Shown in pieces: positions 1 to 13,900 of a stretch of DNA of 64,000 nt. Source of the DNA: Onchocerca lupi (lineage: Eukaryota > Nematoda > Chromadorea > Rhabditida > Onchocercidae); the NCBI GenBank assembly GCA_028564675.1, contig JAOVVO010000282.1, forward strand, positions 31,799 through 95,798, written 5' to 3'. Position 1 is the first letter of the stretch. Each line of letters starts with the position of its first letter. The position numbers and the translations under genes were made by a program. The notes beneath the pieces were generated by a model. The model made no database searches, was not told where the DNA came from, and saw only the letters and a program-made list of their open reading frames with translations.

Positions 1-1900
1 CTGAATTACGTGGTTCAAGGACAGGTGTCTTTGTTGGATGCTCAGCTTCCGAAACTGGTGGGGCGCTAACTCAAGATCCGGAAACCGTTACTGGATATAC
101 ACTAACAGGATGCGTACGTTCGATGTTCAGCAATCGCCTCAGTTTTACATTCGACTTGAGAGGTTACAAATTTCTCAATTTGAGAAAAGTGCTAACATGA
201 CGAGCAGGAATTTCTTTCTTTGGCTCTAAAATCTCATCTGTACTTTCGTGAATTCCGCAAAGAGTTGAAGGGGAAATTTAAATTTCATCATTATTTCTTT
301 CGGTAAAAGTCTGTAAACTCTATAAACAATTGCTTTAAATTAGCTCTGTTTACGAGTTAGAGAACGCACGATTTAAACACAAAAGCATTTAAAGTCAAGA
401 ATCGCAATAAATTGATTTGAAATCAATATTTGTAAGCATATACGTGTCATCATCTGCTTGAATCTACTTGAAGAATATGATAAAAGATGTCTTGCTTGAT
501 ACAAGTAACTTGCAAGTTTGACATAAATTATTGTTGCTTAGGACCGTCCTTTTCTGTGGATACGGCTTGCTCTTCATCGCTATGCGCGTTGCAATTAGCT
601 GTTGACGCAATACGACAGGAACAATGTGATGCCGCAATTGTAGCTGGAGCTCACCTAACTTTAACACCTACAGCAGCTTTACAGTTTCTTCGGCTTGGCA
701 TGCTTTCCGATAAAGGGAGCTGCCGCTCATTCGATGCTTCGGGTAACCATTTAGTTTTGCTGCAACTGTACAAAATTCCAAGTCCCGGAAGAGTAAAAAA
801 AAAGAAAATTAGAACATCCGGAACTGCGTGAGCCATTCCATGAAATCTGAGTTGTTTCCAGCAAACTTCAGATGATCAGTATTTTTACTGTGATTAATGT
901 ATCTTGTATTTTTGATAATCGGTGCATTTTAAAATGATTCTGAACGATTAAGATGTATTTGAGGTGATGGATACTGTCGCACAGAAGCTGTTGCTGCAAT
1001 ATTGCTTCAAAGGCAATCGGCAGCCAGACGAATCTATGCTACAGTAGTTCATGCAAAAAGTAATACTGATGGTTACAAAGAGCAGGTATGCTATAAATTC
1101 TGAAGTTGTATGCAAAGATTTTTTTTTTGAAGAAAAATGAATCTATGATTTTTTTGAACTTCAGTTGGAAAAAATTGTCAAATTATCCAAATAGAAAGTA
1201 TTAAATTTTAGGGTATTACTTTTCCGTCAGGTGAACGGCAGACAGCATTATTAGAAGAAGTATATCGTGAGGCCGGGGTTGATCCCAGTACAGTGACTTA
1301 TGTGGAAAGTCATGGAACGGGTACAAAAGTTGGTGACCCTCAAGAAGCAAATGCAATATGCCAAGTTTTTTGCCAGAATCGGTAAGCATATAAAACTATG
1401 GTACTAGTTCTCGAACAGTTTAATAATTTTCAATTTGAAAGCATTTTTAGGAATTCTGCACTTCTTATCGGTTCAGTTAAATCGAACATGGGTCATGCAG
1501 AACCAGCATCTGGTCTATGTTCAATTGCAAAAGTTATAATAATGATGGAGCGTGGTTTCATACCACCAAACTTGCATTACAATGAGCCTAATCCATACAT
1601 TCCTGGTCTTCTTGATGGTCGACTACAGGTTTCACATACATTTTCATAATAGAAATGAATTCTTTTTCGCTGTTCCAATATAACGATTTACGATGTCTTT
1701 ATTATTACAAGTGTTTCTCCAGATGTTCACCTAACAAATCTATTCACATAGTTATCGTTTGTTTGGTTCTTTCTTCTCCATAACATTACAATTGTTAATT
1801 TAGGTCGTTACTGAAAAGACGCCATTTCAACGAGGTTTAGTCGGTATCAATTCATTCGGCTTTGGTGGCAGTAATACTCATATCATACTTCGTCCAGCAA
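1..1900 (+). other. FAS ketosynthase (KS) domain
   Basis: The nucleophile cysteine sits in DTACSSSL (exon 542-742). The first catalytic histidine is in SHGTGTKVGDPQE (exon 1212-1381) and the second in SNMGHAEPASG (exon 1451-1628). NSFGFGGSNTHIILRP closes the domain in exon 1804-2212. All three catalytic residues of the decarboxylating condensing enzyme are present, so the domain should be active. Confidence 0.95.
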
Positions 1901-4900
1901 ACCATGCAGAACGTAAACCTGCACCAACAACGTTTATGAAAATTATCCCATATTCTGGAAGAACAGCAGAAGCAGTAAACAATATTTTCGACTGCGTCTT
2001 AGCCTATCCAGAAAATGCTTACTTGCAACAGCTACTAGCAAATCAGGCTAATTTGCCAGCTAAGGATACACAATATCGTGGTTACATGATTATTAATCGT
2101 GATAAAATCCCTCATCCACCAAACGCAAAGAGAAACCCAGAACTACCACCGTTTCGAGATGTACAGAAAATAATGATCACTGAACCAAAACAGATTTATT
2201 TCATTTACTCAGGTAAGTTGACTTTGAACGAAGTGATCAGATCAGTCATTTTTGCTTGTAAGCCATTTCTGTGATTTGAATTCTTAATATTATTTCTGAT
2301 TTCTATTCAGGTATGGGTAGTCAGTGGCCTGGTATGGTCAGACAACTTATGTCGATACCTGCTTTTGATGAATCATTAAGAAGTTCCAGCGATGCTGTCG
2401 CTGATTTTGGCATCAATGTTTATGAGATGCTGCAAAGTGATGATCCAAGCTTTTATAAAAATAATACATTGAACTGTATGCTCGCAATTACCGCTATACA
2501 GGTAGATAGTGACTTATATATTATCAATGATGCGATTTGTTTTTGAAAACAGCAGATAATCAAAGTTTAAATTTGTATTTCAAATCTAACTTTCCTGCTA
2601 GCAAGTTCAATTCCAGTATACTAATTTTCAAAATTTTTTAAACTTGAACCAATTTTGAGCCAAAATTAAAATTTTTTTTATATTTTATACTTACTCTCCG
2701 ATTTTATGAATTTACGAATTTAATCTGATTTTCCAGCAAAACCTATGTTTTTTCAGATTGCTTTAACTGATGTACTCTTCCTGATGGGAGTTACACCAGA
2801 TGGTATAATTGGACATTCGACAGGTGAAATGTGTTGTGGATATGCTGATGGTGGCCTTACGCGTGAGCAAACGATGCATTTAGCTTATCATCGCGGTCAT
2901 ACAATTGTAAACGCAAATATCAAAGGTGGTATGGCTGCTGTAGGCTTGTCGTGGTAAGTGAAATTTCGGTTTTGAAACTTCAGGACACGTTCCAAGTTTG
3001 AAGACTTTTAAAATTCTGGAATTTTTTCTTACCTAGACGCTTGCGGATTTGAATATTTACGAGTAAGGTTTTAAGAACTGTTTCGTAGTTCACATATTTT
3101 TCATACCGCAGTGCTGTGTTTGATACATTAGTAGAAGAATGATGCATAGATTTATAGTTTAATCTATTTTCACATGAAAATCGAAGCCAAATTCAAAGTA
3201 TTTTTAATAATTGTCAAATAAAAGATCTGTGAGTTAGCCAACCTACAACATGAGATTTGAAAATTTTATATACCATTTACTGTTATGCTTATTTTGAATC
3301 AAATCATATCATTATTACTTTTTTTACTCAAATTTCCTTTAAAAAGTTACACTGAAGAGGAACTAAGCGGTATTTTATAGAATAGAAAAATATTTTTGAT
3401 TTAGGGAAGAAGCCAGGAAACGATGTCCAGAAGGGGTTATTCCAGCCTGTCATAATGCTGCTGATTCAGTAACAATTTCCGGTGACGCTGAAAAAATTGA
3501 AAAATTTGTTGAAGAGCTGAAAAACGAAGATATATTTGGAAAAATTGTCGATTCATCAGGAATTCCTTTTCATTCACCAGCTATGCTTCAGGTGTTTAAT
3601 TTATCGGAGTATTGATACCTCCCCAGCAATCTTCTAACATTGCAAATGTGTGGGATCGTTTGGATTTCGATGCCCGAATATTTTTGTAGCAAACATTAAT
3701 ATTAAGGACTTATTGAACTGCAGTAACCTCTATCGTGCTTGCTATAAATTGGTTATATAGCATTAAACGGAACATATCGTCATTAGTCGTAGCACAAATC
3801 AGTAAAACTAAAATAGAAACTAATTATGGCATTTCATCTATCTACTATGATATAATGGTAAATTACTTTCAAGAAATTTGGCGAATTTCAGATAAAAGAT
3901 AAAATGCTTAAAGCAATGCGTACAAGCATCCCAGATCCAAAACCGCGGTCCTCTCGATGGATTTCAACCTCAATTCCAGAAAATAGTTGGGAAAATGAAT
4001 TGGCGCAAATGTGTTCAGCTGATTACCATACTAACAATGCCATAAGCCCAGTGCTTTTCTATGAAGCACTTCAGAAAATACCGCCGAATGCAGTAACGAT
4101 TGAAATTGCACCGCACTGCTTGATGCATTCAATTCTGCGCCGTTCATTGCAGAAAACCTGCACTAATGTGGGTTTAATAAACATGAAAGAGAAAGATCGA
4201 GAACTGGAGTCGTTTTTGCAGGTAAGAACTGTTTAACTTATTTTGTCGAAAATTAAGTGCATTTAATGTTTTTAAAATGAAAATGCTGAAAACTATCATA
4301 TTATGATAAACTATTGTTAAACAGCTAGCAACAATTTGCAAAATATTGCGTTTCGTTGTTTCTAAAAGTATTTAGTTTCATTCACTCTAGGCTTTGGGGA
4401 AAATTTACCAGACAGGAGTAACCATTCATATCGAAGCCTTGTATCCAGCTATACAGTATCCTGTGCCGATTGGTACACCTATGATATCTGCCATGTGGCG
4501 GTGGGATCATAGTCAGGATTGGCCGGTTATCGATGGTAAAACGCTCTCAGCTGCAGGTGGCAGACAAGTACCAACATCATACTGTTACACGATTGATCCT
4601 TTTGCATCTGACTCTAAGGTATATTAATTACTTTTGTACGAAATTGTTCGGTGATAATTATAATCCCGAATAAAATACTCCTATTATATGATTGCGAGTA
4701 AAATAAGGAAAGCAGTTGTTAGGGACGGGCAGTATCGCAACAATAAAGAAGCTGATTAAAAAAACATTAATGATATGATAATAATAATAATTAATAATAA
4801 TAAAATAAATAATATTAATAGTAGGCATCAAATAAGGTGAGAAATGAAAATGGAGAGTTTTTTATCCATCCTCTGGTTTTTTTTTTGTTTTCCTGTTCCG

Positions 4901-7900
4901 TTCCTTTCGCAAGAAGGATAAAACTCAAAGAGGTAAGATGATGAATCTCGGAGTCCGAAGTAATTAATATATCGAAAAAACAAGTCAAAAAAAAACACGT
5001 TTTGTGACTTGTAGAAATAAACTATTAGTGCCAATACATCAATAAATAAAATGGCACCCTTATCATCCACTCATTATTATCTACTAGGGCTGTACTTGAT
5101 CAGTTTAGGAAACATTTTTACTTGATCACATCATCGATGGCCGTGTATTGTATCCTTTCACTGGACATATGGTATTGGCATGGAAAACCATAGCAAAATT
5201 GAATGGTGTTGATTTCCTAAAAACGCCTGTAATTCTGGAAGAAATTCGAGTGTACAGTGCAACAATCGTTACCAAGCCAAGTCAGGAATTCTTTTTTTTT
5301 TTTTTTTTTAAATTCTTGTGTACACATTTGAGGTTTCTAGATTCTGTGGAAGAATTCTGGGAAACATGTGCTTAGAATAATGAGATGTTAATAGTCTACA
5401 TTTCTATAAGCGATAATTTTATTTTCAGTTCGTTTGGATGTCATTGTTACACCAGGAAATGGATACTTTGAAATTTTGGACGGTGACCAGCTTGCGGCAT
5501 CTGGTTATATTCGCATTATCGATAAAGATATGCCATTTTACTACAAAAATGTTTGTGAAATTCAAACGTCCGAAGTTGCAGAACGTATTGAATTAGATAC
5601 AGAAGATGCTTATAAAGAATTTCTACTTCGCGGATATGAATATGGCCAAGCATTTCGGTTTGTATTTTTCTTTGTTTTCTCTTCAGAATGGGATCACATT
5701 TGGACATGCTGTCATTCAGCATTGGTTGTTTCTCAATAGCATTTGGGGTGCAGATATGACTTTGCATCCGTTTCCTATGAAAAATTACTCAGGTAATTTG
5801 ACAAATCATTATAATCAATTCACTGATTGCTTAAGAGAAGTCGAATTAAGCGTGGTAGGTCTTGATTAAAACTCTCAGTTGTAGACAATCTATCCTTTCA
5901 AACGTTTCCATTTTTCCAGCGAGGTAATAAGCTCAAGTCGACTTTTTTATCGTAACAGGCGGAATGAAGATGATTTTAAGGTTATAGATAGCTACAATAT
6001 TTTTGTTCTTGAGTATTGAAAATTTCTTTTTAGTGGAATATATCGAGCATGTAACAGTGGAGAGCGTGGAATGCTTTACTGGACTGGCAATTGGGTGACA
6101 TTTTTGGATTCACTTTTACAAACAGCTTTGCTGGCTGAACGAGCGGATAGTCTTCGGTTACCCACTCGAGTGCGTTACTTGCGAATTGATCCGATCAAAC
6201 ACATGGAACATATCCAAGAAATAGGTAATTTTATCATTAAAAATCAACATCAAAATCAATGATCGAAGGCAAGTAAATTTCTTTCCCCAACTCATTTTCC
6301 CCCTTCAAATAATAAAGTCTTTGGCAGCAAAAGCTCTACAATAGGACGATTGTTTTCAGTCATTTTTTATTTCAAATTTTATTTGGTTCTTAGATGGCAT
6401 CCAAGTAATTGAACTGCGCAATGATGTAGCGACTAATGGCTGCATTGCCGGTGGTGTTGAGTGTTGTGATCTGACGGCACATACAGTCGCCCGTCGATTA
6501 CAATCTGCTGGACAGCTTTATTACGAGAAAATTTACTTCACCAAACATTTCGACAAGAAGTAAGTTACTGAAAATGCAGAAGTTTAGTAGTCAAAGAGAT
6601 AAATACGAGAAGGATTCGTTCTGAAGACTGTCTTTTTTAGTATTGGCTTTAATCATTCAGTTATTTAGTGGTGCACTTCCTGTTGATGGTATGAATGCAT
6701 TTCTGGAATACTGATGTATAACTGTTAAAATTAGTCTACTAGATTGGCAGTTAAATAGTTCTGTTTAATCTATTTGCTGCTTATGATTCTCTTGTTTTTT
6801 TTAACTGCGGAGAATAAGAATCAATATTTGATCTCCAAAATCGGTATCAATTTCACCAATGTCGATAAAAACTTTCATTTCCAGAGCTTTTGATGAATTT
6901 CCACAAATTCGTGAAGAACTGAATGCTTATCGAGATTTCCTTCGATCAATGTTGGCCAATGGTTTAGCAAAATGGGAAGTTAATGGCTGTTTGAAAGAAT
7001 TAACAAATGGTGCGCTCCTTTCGGATGTCGTTCATAAATTTACAAGGTTCATGAATCCAGTTAGTGAAGCGGAACACAAACGATGGCTCGATGATTCTCA
7101 GTTTGTTCTTTCTCTTATTTTTTAATGAAACTTGAATGCAAAACAGTGCAAGAAATCTATCATTAGTTCGAATTTTGAGATTTTATTTGGATTTAGGTCA
7201 CCAATTGCGACAGTTTTTGATGAAATTTTCGCCATCGAAATTGGTGATAATCCTAAAGATCTTGAAAATAAAGTGGCAGAAAAAATGCAAAGTATGCTAA
7301 AAATCTTCAACGCAGATCGCTTATGGAGCGCCGCCATTGTCCATGACAGGATTTTGAAAACAATCCAGGTGCGTCATTCATTAGTTATGAAAGTTGCAAG
7401 TTTTCTGATTGCGAAGTTTAAGTCTTTGAAGATATGCTGTGAAATGGAAGACCTGCGGTATGGAGCAGTTTTATTTCGATTTTCCAACATAGAAAACTTA
7501 TTCATGAATATAAATGAATACTATTTATGGAACATTAATTACAAATCTTTTTTTCAGGATACATGTATCGAGAATTCAACTGGGCATAAATGCAAAGCAT
7601 GTGCACTCGAATTCAATTCGACTGAACAGCTTAAGTTTTGTGTTGATGCGGTAAACTCGCATCCGCTTCTAGAAATGGAATGGCTATGTGTCGGACCCAA
7701 CGTAGATGATATGGACGAAAGCACCCTGGTACAGCTTGGTGTTAAAAAAGTAATGGCTATTCTAGATGAAAAGCAGTTCGTACCAGTTGCTGAAATCAAA
7801 AACTGCGACCTAATAATTTTGGATAAAATGTTATCAAGGTAAGTTAAATTTGTGTTTATTCTTCAAATAATTCACATAAAAAGATACATTATTCTAAATT

Positions 7901-10900
7901 CTCTCTTTTACATTATATTTAAATTTAGTCATACTACAGAAATAAAAGAGTTATTATTTCTTTTTTTTTTTTCAATTTTTGAAAAAAAAAATTTTTTTCG
8001 TGAGATGAACTCGAAGTAACGTGTATAATCTCTAGCTTACAAATTTACAATTGTTGAGGTTGTTTTTATTGGTCGAAAAATAAAAGCAAGAATTAACCTT
8101 ACAGAACAATGATTCTGGCGTGCTGGCTACATACATGCTAGTTTAAAAACAATTTAAAATTCTGGAGACAAAATCTAAGTTATCGGAAGGTACCAAAAAT
8201 TATTATTTGTTTTGAGTAATAATATCTGAAACAATGTTGAAGGTATCAGTGTAAATGATACCAAAATATTTACGGAGTTAATTGCGCATAATTTAGAAGT
8301 CGCGGAGGTCAAGATTTATTATAATTGATCAAAAACTATGATTTTGACTTGTCAGGAAGAAAAGGTATGATTTTTCAGGAAGAAAGAAATAGTGCAGTAT
8401 CTGTCGAGGTGTAAAGAAATGTTACGTGATGATGGCTTCATCATTTTAGTTGAGACGACATCTGACTATGAAATTGCCCTTGCAATCCAAGGTCTTAGTG
8501 CAGAAACGATAAGTATGAGTGATTCTGGACGTATCTACGGTGCTTATTTTACACATGATCAGCTACTGAAATTATTTGAGGAATGCGGGTTTCTTCTCTG
8601 CAATTATCAGGTGTCTACTTCATGTATTTTAAAGCACAAGAGATATTTGCCTGATTAAAAGTCAGAAGTAAAATTCATCATTAAAAAAATATATAAATTT
8701 GATCTTTATAGACTGATCCTTCAATGATGACTACAATGTATGCTATTCGAAAAATTCCATCGCAAGCTAGAGAGCCAATAGTAATTGATGTCGATGATAT
8801 TGAAGAATTTACCTGGATCGAACCATTACAAAAAGCAATTGAAGAACGTTTGAACGAGCCGGATTACAAGACGATCTGGCTTACCAGCACAACAGTACGC
8901 AACAATGGTTTACTTGGACTTGCGCTTTGCTTCAAGCAAGCTTTTAACATTATGCCTTTTATTGTTCAAATCATGAATCCATTTGCTGCAGCACGGTGAA
9001 TCGATCCTAATTAAATAATCCTAGAAATTTCATTAGACGATAGGCAGGACAGAAATATCGCAGTTTAACAATTTAAAAATTATTTGTATGGTTTATGGAT
9101 GTATTATGAGCATTTAACCTTGAACTTAGAGCATTATAGTTGAGAGTGTAAAACCTACATGTATGGATGACCAGCTAGACAACTGCCTTATGATCTTTTC
9201 CTGGAAATTTAGATCTTTTAATGAATTGCAAAAAAAATCTGTCAAAGGAAAGAAGGAACAAAAGCATAGAAAATGACTGCTGAAATGATATACCAAATAA
9301 CTGATATTAAAAAATGCTAATTCATAGTACTGTAAGGTTTCTGAAACCATTGTTTATCTGTTACATATCGTACCCAACGAATAGTATATTTTCATTCTCT
9401 TCTTATAAGTAATTATTTGAATTAAGGCCAACGTGATATTGGATAATTCACGATAACAGCATCTAATGCAGGTTACTTCCGCTTATGTTACGGAAACCAT
9501 ACCAAACTGGAAGAATTGTTGTTTCAGTGAAGAAAATTTAAAATCAAATCGTTTTCGAACCTTAATTGATATGAGTGTCAAAAAGGAAAATCGTACTGGC
9601 CCAGCTCAAATTAGGATGGATGACGAATCCGTCAAGCAGTTGATGAAACTTGATCTCCATGCTAATAACTACCGCGATGGTGTATGGGGTTCCATGCGCC
9701 ATCTTGTTGTTAAAGAAGGTAAATTTGCATTTGTTTCATTGATTAAATTTGTTATTTGGATAATATCATAGTAGAAGAAATAATCAAAACAAGATAATAT
9801 CGCTCTCTACATTCATTTTCGTATTCAGTTTATTAAGATGGCTTGTTTATTGTACACGTATAGAACATCGCTTGAATCGGATCGAAAGTCAGTTCAGAAA
9901 AAAGCAAGAATTAACTTAAAAAACTGGGCAGTGAATGACGAATAGATGAGTATTTGATTTTTCAGACGATATGCACTTATATAAAGATGTTGATCATGCC
10001 TTCATTAATACTTTGATTCGCGGCGATGTAAGTTCATTGACATGGTTCGAATCACCAAATCAGTTCTTCGAAGATACGTGTCAAAAAAACTCTTCGCTAG
10101 AGCTATGCCATGTCTATTATTCAGCCATCAATTTCCGTGATGTAATGCTCGCATATGGACGACTTCCACCTGATGCTATTCCGGGACAGGTGCGCAATTT
10201 TATCCTTTGCTAATAATAGTACGGTATCTTGCAAACCTGAATAAAAATGTTATCCAAGAAATGTTCAGGTTTATCTTTAATTCTGTCTTAGTCGACGGCA
10301 AAATGAAAGATTGAGGTCCTAGACCTTATGCTTCACAACAGTTGGATAGAAGACAGAAGGGAATTTACAAAGGTGAAACAATTCCAAATTCAGCGGAAGA
10401 TCGCCCTAATGATATGTCACCTATAATAACAGTGATAAAAATCTTTGTCCCTTTTCTCTTCATTCCTTCTCGTCTCCTTCTTGTTATTTAGCTTCTTCCC
10501 TCATTCCTTTTTAAAAATATCATAATCGCTACTAATAAGTTTTGGATCAAGGCCCAAACCTTGGAACGGATTCGAAACATCTAGTAATTGTACGAATGAA
10601 TTTTACTATAATAAATTTAACTTAAACAATTTAGTTCGCGGATCGCGAATGCTTGTTGGGTATGGAGTTTTCGGGACGGCTGAAGGATGGTACTCGTTTG
10701 ATGGGTATATTGCCAGCACAAGCTTTAGCGACTTCTGTAATTGTTAATCGTGAGTACGCATGGGCCGTCCCGGACAACTGGTCACTGGCTGATGCTGCGA
10801 CGGTACCAGTTGTTTACACCACTGTATACTATGCGCTTGTGATGCGTGGTCGTATCAGACGAGGTGACAAGGTTAGTCAGAAGAAGAATGAAGGCATTTA

Positions 10901-13900
10901 ATTAGAAAGAAAAGGCCTCCTCCACCATAAAGGATTAAGGTTGTTGGTTTAGTGGATGATCGAAGAAATAACAGAACTGGCTATGTAATCTTTCCATCAG
11001 TTTGAATGAAAACCACTCTGGTAATACCAATATTTGAGCTATATGTATTTGATGTTCATATATTGTCAGTAGAAATCGAGTTATCAGTTATCCTTATAGC
11101 AGATGATAATATTAATGGCTCTATCTGTTTGAACATCTTTGGAATTTCCTCAATTTTGGATGATGATAAAATATTGATAAAAATCTCAAATTTAGGTTTT
11201 AATTCATGGAGGTTCGGGTGGTGTTGGCCAAGCTGCAATTGCTGTTGCTTTATCACGCGGTTGTGAAGTTTACACTACAATTGGAAATGCTGAAAAGAAG
11301 GCATTTTTGCAAAAGCGGTAAGATATGCCAAATGGTATTCAGTTGCTGATAGTAATTTTGCCCTCAATATTTTTGCTTTTTCATTCGATTATTTGAAATT
11401 AGTTTAATTGAACTTGGTTGAGATGAAACTGATATTAATTCCACTTTTTTTTTTTTTTTTTTTTATAGTTTCCCGCAACTAAAGGACAGACATTTCGCTA
11501 ATTCACGGAATTCCGATTTTGAGCTTCATATTAGGCACGAAACAAGAGGACGTGGAGTTGATGTTGTGCTTAATTCATTGGCTCAACATATGTTACAGGT
11601 ATAGTTGAATCAGATTACTTCTGTTTTCTTCAGGAAAAATAAATATCTTATGTTGAACCAATCATAGTGATGCATGTATAACATTGATTTGAAAATTATA
11701 CCATTACTGAGCAGAGAATGATGATAGACATGGTGTTGGGTGATATGTTGATAATCATTGAAGATAACCAAGTTCAGGCTTCTATTCGATGTCTTGCTCA
11801 AAACGGACGATTCTTAGAAATAGGTAAAGTGGATTTATCACAAAATTCACCTCTTGGTATGGCAGTATTTCTCAAAAATATTACCTTTCACGGTATACTT
11901 CTGGATGCGGTGATGGATCCGAGCGTTGGGAAAAAAGAAGATTGGCAGGTCTGTGTGCAGATGATTGAAAATTTTTTTTGAAACAAGTCATAGAAAGGTC
12001 TTATAATTTATAAATTTATTTGTCAAATTTCATTCTGCTTTGGACTTCTCAAAATGAAAACTATACTGCATTTTAGGAAGTAGCGCGCCTGGTTCAAGAT
12101 GGAATCAAGAGCGGAATTGTACAACCACTTTCGTACACCGCATTTTCAAGTGAAAAAGCTGAGGAAGCGTTTCGCTTTATGTCATCTGGCAAACACATCG
12201 GAAAGGTACAGTACTATTTTAAACATTTGTATATCTTACTAATTAACAAGGATCATTCCAATTTTGATATCAGCAGCAGATTCAGATTGGAAGCTGATTG
12301 GAACAAAATTAGAATAGAGTAATTTGGTAGAGATAGCGTTACATAATCAAAAAAATGCTGAATGAGAAGTTGGTAAGAACGAGAGTTTGAATATTGCTAA
12401 ATGAATTGTAGATCGTTTTCAGTGCTTTGAAATTTGAGTATTTCTAGAAGTCAATGAGCTTTTTCTCGGTGCCATATTGCTTTGCCAAAGATTCAAAATA
12501 TATTTATATTAGTAATTTGATTGGCCGAAATTATTTAGGTTTTAATGGAGATTCGACAAGAGGAACCGGAAAGAGTGTGTGTGCCATCACCAATTAAAGT
12601 GCGAGCGATATGTCGAACATTATGCCACCCAAATCATGTTTATCTAATTACTGGTGGTCTTGGTGGATTTGGCTTAGAACTTTCACAGTGGCTCATTAAT
12701 AGGGGTGCTAAAAAGTATATCTGTAAAATAACTTTTTATTATTTTCCTTTAAAAAAAGACTTTAATTAAACTAAAATGAAGATAGTAAATGGTCATCGAC
12801 CAGATTTTTTATGTAAGCGAACCTGTTATTTGAAAGTCATTTTGCAGTGATAACTCAAATGTCCTTGTGAACTTTTATACACAAGCGGTGATTTAGAAAT
12901 CAGTCGATAGCTAAATTTTATTACTATAGATCTTCTGGAAAGAAGCTTGCAAAATTTGTTGCAGTATTAAGAATAAATCAATATATCAGTGGTATGAAAC
13001 TGAATGCTATGACTGCAGATTGGTGCTAACTTCTCGAATGGGAATCCGGACAGGCTATCAGGCTCGTTGTGTTCATTTTTGGCGTCGAACGGGTATTTCG
13101 ATTCTTGTTTCAACGCTCAATATCGCTCACCTGTCAGATGCCCACGAGTTGATGTTACAGTGTAAAGCATTAGGTCCAATTGGTGGTGTCTTTCATCTTG
13201 CTATGGTGCTGCGTGATTGCTTGTTTGAAAATCAAAATGTACAAAATTTCAAAGACGCTGCCGAGGCGAAATACTGGGGAACCCTGAATCTAGATGCTGC
13301 TACCAGAAATGCATGCGGTAAAGAACTTAAGTGGTAAGTCCTATCCTTATCTTAAATGCTGCAATCAGTATTTTCAACAGCATTCTATATTCTTTCAGCA
13401 TTATCGCTTACAGTGATCGGACACTGAATTACTGTCGAAATTTTTAAACGATGTCTACATATTCATATTTTTCAATTTATCCATTTCAGTAATTTCAAAA
13501 AAAATGCTTCTATATGCTTTAGTTCTTTTCAATGCTTAGAAATCCGAGAATTCTAAAAATTCTAGTGATTCAACATGCCAATAGTAACGATCGGTACTTT
13601 GATATAGTAAACAGATATTGGGGAATTTTTTCAAATTTAGGTTTGTCGCATTTTCGTCAATCACTTCGGGACGCGGAAATGCTGGACAAACAAATTATGG
13701 TTGGTCTAATTGTACGATGGAAAGGATCATTGAACATCGTCGAGAAGATGGTTTCCCAGGCATTGCAATCCAATGGGGTGCTATTGGTGACGTGGGAGTT
13801 ATTTTAGAAAATATGGGTGATAATAACACTGTTGTCGGTGGTACTTTACCGCAGCGAATGCCCTCTTGTTTGGCTGCTTTGGATTTATTCTTATCCTGGA

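Noticed and set aside
5688..5793. AG- and GT-flanked stretch inside a FAS intron (reads FGHAVIQHWLFLNSIWG in one frame)
   Set aside because: The phase from the preceding exon gives an early stop, the upstream gap is too short for an intron, and the FAS reading continues directly at 6034.
11006..11266. Plus and minus ORFs over the ER nucleotide-binding exon
   Set aside because: Shadows of the FAS exon at 11196-11317 and of its preceding intron.
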